A DNA stretch of 64,000 bases from NCBI RefSeq assembly GCF_012935325.2, contig NZ_JABBYG020000006.1:124001-188000 (forward strand). Direction: 5' to 3'. This DNA is from Paenibacillus sp. PL91. Lineage in GTDB: Bacteria; Bacillota; Bacilli; Paenibacillales; Paenibacillaceae. The position numbers were made by a program, and so were the translations under genes. The notes under the pieces were generated by a model. The model had not been told where the DNA came from. It made no database searches and worked only from the letters and a program-made list of their open reading frames with translations. Shown here one piece after another: positions 50,503 through 59,100 of this stretch (position 1 is its first letter; each line of letters begins with the position of its first letter).

Positions 50503-51912
50503 TCAAGGATAAAAGGCGTTCGCGCTCGTCGTAGTCGTACACCAGCGCGCGTTAAAGAGCGACTTGATTAGAATATCTTTTGCTTCCTCCGTGCCGATAT
50601 AGCGGAGCGCTTCGAGCGCATGCGCCCGTACGTAGCGGTTCTCGTCATCGAGCGCTGCCTCCAAAGCGGGAACGGCAGCAGCAGCAGCGGGGCCAAGCTT
50701 TGCCAATGAAAGGCCAGCTGTAAAGCGAACCTGAGCATCCTCATCCGTTAGGCAAATGATTAAGCCTTCAACCGCTACAGCGCAGGTTGACTCGATCATC
50801 CCCAGTGCTTCAGCGACCGCGCTGCGTAATGCTGCGGAAGGGTGGGACAGCAAGCGAGCAAGCCTTGGAAGCGCAGAGTCCGCGAATTGACGCAGCTCGC
50901 CAAGCGCGAATGCAGCATGAATGATGGTTTCTTCGCGATCCTGATCCAGCGCGGCAATTAATCCGTCGACAGCGTCCGAGCCAGCCGCCGACAGTCCATA
51001 AGCAGATATGCGTGATATGTCCACACTCTCATGGTGGAGTCCAGCGAGCAAGGCAGCTACGCCTTTAGGGCCATACCTCGCCAGCTCATAAGCTGCGTTC
51101 AGCGCAGTTGGCTCGAACTTATTTTCTAAACCGCTTGTGAGCGCTGCAAGCCGTGCAGCATCCCCATCCCGAGAATTCGCTATGCTGCCGACGCTGCCCG
51201 ACAGCCAGTTCCACGTTTCTTCCCATAACGTTTCATGGCTTGCAATGGGCAGCGCAAGATCGGAGGGCTCTTGCCACTCTGCTGCCTGATTGTTCCAAGA
51301 AGGCGCGGTTGGAGCTGCCGTGCGCATAAATTCGAACTTCAGCATATAGCGGGCGCTGCCTAACACATTTGGCGTTGAGCGATGCCAAATATCGTAATGA
51401 ATGAGCGCGAAAGTGCCTGCTTCACCGTTAGCGTATGCTTCTCCTGCGGCCTCATCGGAGGCGAAGGTGCGCGATTCGTAGTTTTGCGTGCCGGGGAGAA
51501 CGCTAGTGGGCCCAAGCTCAAGCGGCGTGTTTTGCGGAAAATACATAATCATCGCCCACCATGGGTGGTGGTTGCGCATCCGCGAGTAGCCCCAGTAGCT
51601 GTCCTTATGCCAGCCGCCGGCAACGGGCTGCGCGTTGTAATGGCCATGCCTATGGGCATGCAGCATATAGTTCGGCCCCAGCACGCTTGTTAATGCGCCC
51701 GTAATGACGGGGCTTTCGAATACCTGCTGAACTTCCCGGATTCGCGGCAGCAGGTTATTGCCAGGATTTCCTTCCTCGTTGTAAACCCTAGTAAGCTCCT
51801 CGGTCATCGCAAGGTGAAACGATTCAGGGAAGTCTGTTTTTAAGATCAGAAATCCTTCCGTAATAAACTTTCTCATTTGCTCATCCGTCAGCAACAGCGG
51901 TGATTGATTCAT
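50503..51912 (-). CDS. Phytanoyl-CoA dioxygenase (PhyH) domain fused to HEAT repeats
   Basis: A 469-residue two-part protein. Residues about 8-200 are a PhyH-like Fe(II)/2-oxoglutarate dioxygenase with the iron triad His102-x-Asp104 (GGWHKDSYWG) and His177 (IWHRST), and Arg188 as the likely 2-oxoglutarate salt bridge. Residues about 255-455 are tandem HEAT/PBS-like alpha repeats (GLENKFEPTALNAAYELARYGPKGVAAL, ISAYGLSAAGSDAVDGLIAAL, AAFALGELRQFADSALPRLARLL, RAHALEALRYIGTEEAKDIL). AGGAGGAT precedes ATG 51912. The repeat arm suggests a protein or large-molecule partner. The substrate is unknown. Confidence 0.85.
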   Translation of the reverse strand: MNQSPLLLTDEQMRKFITEGFLILKTDFPESFHLAMTEELTRVYNEEGNPGNNLLPRIREVQQVFESPVITGALTSVLGPNYMLHAHRHGHYNAQPVAGGWHKDSYWGYSRMRNHHPWWAMIMYFPQNTPLELGPTSVLPGTQNYESRTFASDEAAGEAYANGEAGTFALIHYDIWHRSTPNVLGSARYMLKFEFMRTAAPTAPSWNNQAAEWQEPSDLALPIASHETLWEETWNWLSGSVGSIANSRDGDAARLAALTSGLENKFEPTALNAAYELARYGPKGVAALLAGLHHESVDISRISAYGLSAAGSDAVDGLIAALDQDREETIIHAAFALGELRQFADSALPRLARLLSHPSAALRSAVAEALGMIESTCAVAVEGLIICLTDEDAQVRFTAGLSLAKLGPAAAAAVPALEAALDDENRYVRAHALEALRYIGTEEAKDILIKSLFNARWCTTTTSANAFYP

Positions 51913-52084
51913 GTGATCGATATCCTCCTATGAAATGAATTTATACACCGATTATAGGAGATGCCGCGCAATTGCTACATACACGAAACTAAGTGAAGCT
52001 TGCATAAAACTAACTTCCTGCCTCAAGGCCGACAAAAAAAGCTTGAAATGAAACGCAGGTCAATTGGACATAAATGAGAGTGTA

Positions 52085-52113
52085 TAGTCATGCAAGTGGA
52101 ATATCGATATAAT
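52085..52113 (+). promoter_or_regulatory. Probable promoter of the DUF6157 gene
   Basis: TAGTCA (52085-52090), 17-bp spacer and a perfect TATAAT (52108-52113), 33 bases before ATG 52146. Confidence 0.5.
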
Positions 52114-52145
52114 AGCCTTATTCAAGGTTTAGGAGGATACGGGTC

Positions 52146-52571
52146 ATGGACTTGAACTACTATAATACCTTTATTACGGTGTCTTCAGACTGTCCGGTGG
52201 AGATCGGTACGGTGCCGCCTGACAAGAAGAGCGGGCGGACGAAGCCGAGCCTCGAATATGAGCTGGCAGCCAATCAGCCTTACAGATATACGCAGGAAGA
52301 GCTGTTGTACGAGGTGCATATTCGGCATAAGGGGCTTGCTGCAGAGGAGCCTGAAGCAAGAGGGGGCGAGCATTGGGATGAGTTTTTCTCGAAGCCGATG
52401 GCTTGCTTAAGGGCCTCTATGCTGCCGAAGAAATATGGCTGGGGCATCCATTTTAATGAAGCGGGCAAGCTGGCGCTCGTACCTAAGGAATCAGCTGAAT
52501 ACCATCAGTTTGCTGAAGGCGGACGCGACAATGTAAAGGTGCTGAAAGGGATGCGGAGCAGTAAAAAATAA
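52146..52571 (+). CDS. DUF6157 family protein
   Basis: A 141-residue soluble protein matching DUF6157: NYYNTFITVSSDCPV at the start, VPPDKKSGRTKPSLEYELAANQPYRYTQEELLYEVH, and FFSKPMACLRASMLPKKYGWGIHFNEAGKLAL near the end. TTTAGGAGGA lies just upstream of ATG 52146. Function is unknown. It is divergent from the PhyH-HEAT gene and monocistronic, with no close terminator; the next hairpin is about 170 bases downstream. Confidence 0.8.
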   Translation: MDLNYYNTFITVSSDCPVEIGTVPPDKKSGRTKPSLEYELAANQPYRYTQEELLYEVHIRHKGLAAEEPEARGGEHWDEFFSKPMACLRASMLPKKYGWGIHFNEAGKLALVPKESAEYHQFAEGGRDNVKVLKGMRSSKK

Positions 52572-52742
52572 AGCGGAACTGTAATTGCAGAATGATTGTT
52601 TACTGCTCCTATATGAAGTTCGATATCGTGACAAATAGAGTGCTTAAGCTGGCTGCATAAAGGGGTTACGTTGTACAAAGTGCAGCAGACATCTTCTTTC
52701 TGATGAGTGGCACTCGAGTAATTTCAACTTATAAGCATAGGG
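52572..52742. other. Non-coding stretch between the DUF6157 gene and an orphan terminator
   Basis: No open frame with a ribosome site is seen. The segment could be a 3' untranslated region of the DUF6157 mRNA or an independent small RNA ending at the hairpin that follows. Confidence 0.35.
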
Positions 52743-52795
52743 GACCACCTCACGCGTCAGTGAATCTCACTGTCACGTGATGTGGTCTTTTTTTT
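52743..52795 (+). terminator. Strong two-part terminator hairpin
   Basis: The outer stem 52743-52754 with 52776-52787 has one mismatch. An inner perfect helix CAGTGA-ATC-TCACTG lies at 52758-52772. T8 follows. Confidence 0.85.
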
Positions 52796-52865
52796 AGGCA
52801 TGAATCACATTCGGTGCTGCAATTGCGCTTGCGATGAGGAAGCCAGCTAGCTGTGCAACAATTTG

Positions 52866-53071
52866 TGCAAACGTTGTCATTTGAGGTTGAAATGGTGCAT
52901 AAACATGATGTAATGGGAAAAAAGTGAGAAAATAATTGACAGCGCTTTATTTTTAGGATTAATATGGAATTCAGCAAACGCTTTCATTTCTCGATTTTTG
53001 AAAATAAAGCTTCTGAATGAGGATTGAAGGTAAGATGCACATTTTTTATGCCTTTTATGCAAACGATTGCA
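52866..53071. promoter_or_regulatory. Cluster of four cre/LacI-family-like operators upstream of the amylopullulanase
   Basis: Sites fitting TGNAANCGNTNNCA: TGCAAACGTTGTCA (52866-52879, full match), TGACAGCGCTTTAT (52937-52950, partial, over the -35), AGCAAACGCTTTCA (52973-52986, one mismatch, just past the -10) and TGCAAACGATTGCA (53058-53071, full match). They are consistent with CcpA catabolite repression and/or a MalR-type maltodextrin repressor. Confidence 0.7.
52936..52965 (+). promoter_or_regulatory. Promoter of the amylopullulanase gene
   Basis: TTGACA (52936-52941) with TAATAT (52960-52965) at 18 bp, or TTAATA at 17 bp. It is flanked and overlapped by cre-like sites. The leader is about 220 bases. 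Confidence 0.65.
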
Positions 53072-53197
53072 CAAAATCATGGCTGTTATTTTTGACTAGG
53101 CAGGAGGTGTCAATCAAGAAGCAAGCTGGCGTGGTGAGGCAACAAGTATTAGAGGCTTGAAAGCAACTTTAATGATAATTTGGGGAGGTTCATCCGA

Positions 53198-56100
53198 ATG
53201 GGCTTTGCTTTAAAGCGAAAGAAAATGCTGTCCCTTATGCTAATTGCAGCGATGCTCTGGTCCATGGTCGGCGGTATACCGATCAATACGAGCGCTGCTG
53301 AGCCAGTACCAGTTTCAGTTCCGGTGGTGGTCGGACCCAATCTAGAACCTGTACCGGCGAACCATCTTCGCATTCACTATCAACGTGCCGATGGTCTTTA
53401 TACGAATCTGGGGGTATGGGCGTGGGATCATGTTGCCGTGCCATCTACGAGCTGGCCGGTGGGTGCAACGGCTTTCCCGGATGATAAGCGGGACAGCTAC
53501 GGCGCTTACGTCGACATCCCGCTTGCCGCAAATGCCAAAAAAGTGGGCTTCCTGATCGTCAATCGGTCCAATGAAGGGAAGGACGGCGGCGATAAAGCGG
53601 TAACTATAACGACTCCTGAAGTGAACGAGGTGTGGATACAGCAAGATTCCGATAAGGTTTCTTATTACGAGCCGGTAGAGCTTCCGGCCAATACGGTGCG
53701 TATTCACTACGTCAGAGCCGACAATAACCAAAGCGCATACGGATTGTGGCTATGGGATCAAGTAGCGTCGCCATCAACGAACTGGCCGGCGGGCGCATCC
53801 GCATTCACGGCAGAGAATGTCGATCGGTATGGGGGCTACGTAGATATTCCACTACAAGAGAACGCGCAAAAAATAAGCTTCCTAGTCGTGAACCGAACGT
53901 TGGGCGATGCCGATAAGGATGGCGGAGATCGCACCTTCAGCCTTCTTGATCGTTATAATCAGCTTTGGATCAGAGAAGCTGACAATCATGTGTACGTTTC
54001 TCCTTACTGGGAGCTGCCTACAGGGCTTGTATCCGCCGAAATACTGTCTGAGAGCAAGCTGCTTCTCGGGTTTACGATGACCGACGGTCTTGCTGCGGAT
54101 GAATTGAAGCAAGCGATTACGATTAAGGATAAAGACGGCGCAGCTGTCGCGATTAATCAGGTGACTTTGCAGGCGGATAAGAAAAGCGTCCTCGTTTCAG
54201 CAGATATACAACTGGACAAATCTCCGCTTAGCATCACCTACCAAGGCAAAACGGTAACGGCTGCTGCAGGCTGGAGAATGCTTGACGAATTGTACAGCTA
54301 CGAAGGAAATGACCTTGGTGCGAGCTATGACTCGGGCCATGTTATTTTGAAGCTGTGGGCGCCAAAAGCAAGCTCAGTCGTTGCCAACGTTTACGATAAA
54401 AGCGACTCCGCTCAGCTAGTCGGCAGCGTAGATTTGACGCAAGGCGACAAAGGCGTGTGGTCGGCTGCCATTGCGCCGGCTGATCTGGATGCCCAAGGCA
54501 TAACCGATTTGAAAGGTTATTTCTATCAATATGAAGTAACGAATGACGGTGTAACAAAAAATGTCCTCGATCCGTACGCCAAATCGATGGCGCAGTTCAG
54601 AGTCAATACGAAAGGAGAAGCGGGGGAGGACGGCGATGCGGTCGGCAAGGCGGCAATTGTTGACCTCGTCGGGACTGACCCAGCGGCAGACTTTGATTTT
54701 GCCCAAATCGACGGCTATGAGAAGCGGGAGGATGCGATTATTTGGGAGGCGCATATTAGAGATTTTACGTCAGATCCTAGTATCGCAAATGACTTGCATG
54801 CAAGATGGGGCTCCTATAACGCATTCAAGGATAAGCTGGACTATATCAAATCGCTTGGCGTTACCCACATTCAGCTCCTTCCGGTCATGGCTTGGTACTA
54901 TGGCGATGAGGCGAATATGGGCACCAGGGAAATGGGGTATTCGGCTATCAATAATGAGTACAACTGGGGTTATGATCCGCATAGCTACTTCTCGCCGGAC
55001 GGCGCTTATTCCGAGAATGCAGCCGATCCCGAGCTTAGAGTCAAAGAATTAAAAGGTCTCATCGATGCGATTCATGATGCGGGCATGGGGGTCGTTCTCG
55101 ATGTTGTGTATACCCACATGGCCAAAGCAAGCTTCCTTAACGATATCGTGCCTAACTACTACGCGTTCCAGGATGCGAACGGCAACAACATCGGCGGCTT
55201 CGGGAACAATCTGGCTACCTCTCACCTAATGGCGGAGAAACTAATGGTTGATTCCGTTAAGTATTGGTTCGATGAGTATAAAATCGACGGCATGCGCTGG
55301 GATATGATGGGCGATGCCACCTACGATGCGGTTCAACATGCTTATGATGCCGCAGCCAGCATTAACCCGAACGCCTTGTTCATCGGCGAGGGCTGGAAAA
55401 CGTTCGGAGGAGCCGCATCCGATCCGTCATTAGCAGGCAAGGGGGCAGACCAAGCTTGGATGGACAAAACGGACAGCGTTGGCGTATTTTCTGATGAGAT
55501 TCGCAACGAATTGAAATCAGGCTACGGCTCAGAGGGCGAGCCCAGATTTATAACGGGCGGTGCTAGAAGCATCGCAACGATTTTGGCTAATATCAAAGCG
55601 CAGCCGGGCAATACGCCTGCCGATGATCCAGGAGACATGGTGCAGTATATTGAAGCCCATGACAACCTGCCGCTCTATGACGTTATTGCGCAGTCCATCA
55701 AGAAGGACCCCGCGGTTGCGGCTAACGATCTGGAAATTCATAAGCGCGTGCGGCTGGGCAATCTGTTGATTTTGACGTCTCAAGGAACGGCGTTCCTGCA
55801 CGCGGGGCAAGAATATGGCAGAACGAAGCAGTGGCTGGGAGAGGGCAAGCCGGAGCAAAAATATCATGAGCTTAAGGATGCACAGGATCAATCGTTTGGT
55901 TATTTTGTCCATGATTCCTATGATTCCTCTGACGCCATTAATAAGTTTGACTGGCAGAAGGCTGCGAGTGCCGAGCAATATCCGATCAACCATACGACCA
56001 AGGAATATACGGCAGGCTTGATCGAGCTTAGGAAGCATACGAATGCGTTCCGTCTGGGCGACAAGGCTTTAGTTGATTCCAACGTTACGCTTGTCGATGC

Positions 56101-59100
56101 CAAGGAGATGAAAGCAACCGATCTGGTTATCGGCTACAAGAACAAAGCAACGGACGGAACCGGCAATTATTACGTATTTATGAATGCGGACAGCTCGGCA
56201 AGAACGCTTACGCTTACGGAGGACTTAACCGCAGGCACGGTAGTTGTTGATAATGACGAGGCAGGAATCGAAGCCGTTTCCGACCCATCGGGCTTTGAGC
56301 TGACGGCGAGCACGATTAAGCTAGATCCTCTGACTGCGGTCATAATTAAAATGGATGCGGCAGCTGCTGTATTTACTGGCCTGGAGCTGGACAGCGCGAG
56401 CTATTCGCTGCAGGTCGGCACGAAGCACCAGACGGCGGTTTACGCGAAATACAGTGACGGCAGCAGAAAAAATGTAACGGGCCAAGCAGCGTATTCCTCT
56501 AATAAGCCAACGGTAGCTGCTGTAGCTTCAAGCGGTCAGGTAACCGCGATTGGTGCAGGAAATGCAGCGATCACGGTTACCTATAATGGCGCTTCCGCGA
56601 GCGCAACGGTTACGGTTACGACCGAATCGTTGAAGCGTTACGTGCAATTGAATTACATCCGGCCGGATAAAAACTATACGGACTGGAACTTGTGGATTTG
56701 GAACACTGGCGTAAAAAATGACCAAATCAACTTTGACAAAGTCGAAAACGGCATTGCATCCGTTATGCTCGAAATTGCTCAGGATGCAACAAGCGTAGGT
56801 TTTGTCCTTCGCAAAGGGACAGATTGGAACACCGCGAAGCAGGATATTCCGGATGACCGCGTCATTCCCATAGCGCCGGGCGCGGCATTCACGAAGGTGA
56901 ACATTACGAGTATGGTGAGCCAGGTCGATATTTTGCCAAGCGTTAACGGACCTGTTCTGAAGGACGGCGGCATTAGCTTCCGATACCGGGATGATATCTT
57001 GTTCGCAAGTGGACATCTGGGCGATATAACAGACGTTAAAGTGAAGATAAACGACACAACGTATGATTTGGTGTATGATGCCGCGAAAGAGTGGTTTGCG
57101 TACACCCTTGCCAATGTAGAAGGCGGGATATACGAATATACCTTCCTTGTCACGAAGAAAGGTGAGGCAGAGGTTGAAATAACCGATCCCCATAACACGA
57201 CAGATGGAAAATCGGTTATTGCGTATCGGAAGCCTGTCGTTACAATGACGTCATCCGTGCAGCCAGCCGCGATATCGTATAACGAAAATGCGGTTCTGAC
57301 GATAAAGGCAAATGCTTCGGAAGAGGTAGCTTTTACAGAAGGCTATATGGATCTAACGGCGTTAGGCGGACCAGCAAAAGTTAATTTTGACACCAGCCTG
57401 CTTGCCCAAACGATTGCGGTAAAGGATACGGTAACAGCGGGCACAAAGGAAATACCGGTAACGCTCATTGATGAATTTGGCAATAAGCATACGCATACCG
57501 GTTCGGTAACGGTAAAAGCAAGAACGTCTGTGGGCAATCTCGACTTTGATTGGGATGAGGCACGTATTTATTTTGCGCTGACCGACCGCTTTGCAGATGG
57601 CGATGCGACAAATAATGCGGATGTGGATAAAGAGCATCTCGAAGCGTACCATGGCGGAGATTTCAGAGGGATGATCGACAAGCTGGGCTACTTGCAGGAG
57701 CTTGGCATCAATACGCTTTGGATTACCCCGATTGTCGACAATATTGATTTCAACAAAGGTGTCGACTTCAACAGCAAGCAATATGGCTATCACGGCTATT
57801 GGGCAAAAGATTTTACGAAGCTCGACGAGCATCTTGGCGACATGGATACGTTCAAGGAGCTTATCGACAAAGCCCATGACAAAGGCATCAAAATTATGGT
57901 CGATGTCGTGCTTAACCATACGGGCTATGGACTGAAGGCAGACGAGAATCGTCCTGGCATAACGCCGGAGGACAAAGCGCGCTTTGAGGGCATGCTGCGT
58001 ACGAACGGCGTTCAAGCGAGCACGAACCCAATTGAGGGAGAACTCGATCATCTGCCAGATCTTAAGACAGAGGACCCCGCCGTGCGCGAGAAAATAATCG
58101 AATGGCAAGCCGGCTGGCTGGAGCGTGCCAAAACGGATCGCGGAGACATGATCGATTATTTCCGAGTAGACACGATTAAGCATGTGGAGAGCACGACATG
58201 GAAGGCGTTCAAAAATGCGCTGACCACTATCAATCCAGACTTCAAGCTGATCGGCGAATATTTTGGAGGCACGATTGACGGCGATGGCGGCATGCTTCGC
58301 AGCGGGCAAATGGATGGCTTGCTCGATTTCAGCTTTAATGACAGAGCAAAGGAATTTGCCAGCGGCAAAATTGAAGCAGTCGACGCTTATTTAGCTGATC
58401 GGGAAGCGAAGCTGGATAACGGCGCCACGATGGGGCAATTTCTAAGCAGCCATGACGAGAACGGATTCCTTTCTCATTTTGTCGATGGAGACAAAGGGAA
58501 GCTGAAAATCGCAGCGGCGCTTCAAATCACGGCAAAAGGGCAGCCTGTCATTTACTACGGCGAGGAGCTAGGCCGTTCGGGAGCAAATGCCATTGATATG
58601 GGTGCCGGGCTGTTCAGCGAAAATCGTACAGATATGCCGTGGGATCAACTGAACGCGGAGCAAGCGCTGCATGACCATTACGAGAAGCTGCTGAACATTC
58701 GGGCTAAGTTCTCGAAGGTCTACGCCAAGGGTGCGCGTACGACGCTTGCTGCCTCTGATTCGGCAGGGTACCTAGCTTTCAGCAAGCAATATAACGGCAC
58801 AAATGTCGTAACGATCATTAATACCGCAGTGGAAAGCAAGTCCGTTACGCTAGCAGTTCCATTCGTGGCCGGTGCAGAGGTAAAAGACGAATATAGCGGC
58901 CAATTATACAAAGTAGCGGCAAATGGTCAATTGACCGTTGATGTGCCGGGCAGAAATGAAGGCGGAACGGTTATTTTGAGCGAGGTGTCAGTTGTGGTGC
59001 CGACACCGACACCGACTCCAACACCAACACCAACACCAACACCAACACCGGAGGAAACGCCGACACCAACGCCAACACCGGAGGAAACACCAACGGCGAC

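Noticed and set aside
52743..52795. Possible riboswitch of the amylopullulanase gene
   Set aside because: The hairpin lies upstream of the mapped promoter elements (52936-52965), so it cannot be in that mRNA leader, and no known aptamer core is visible.
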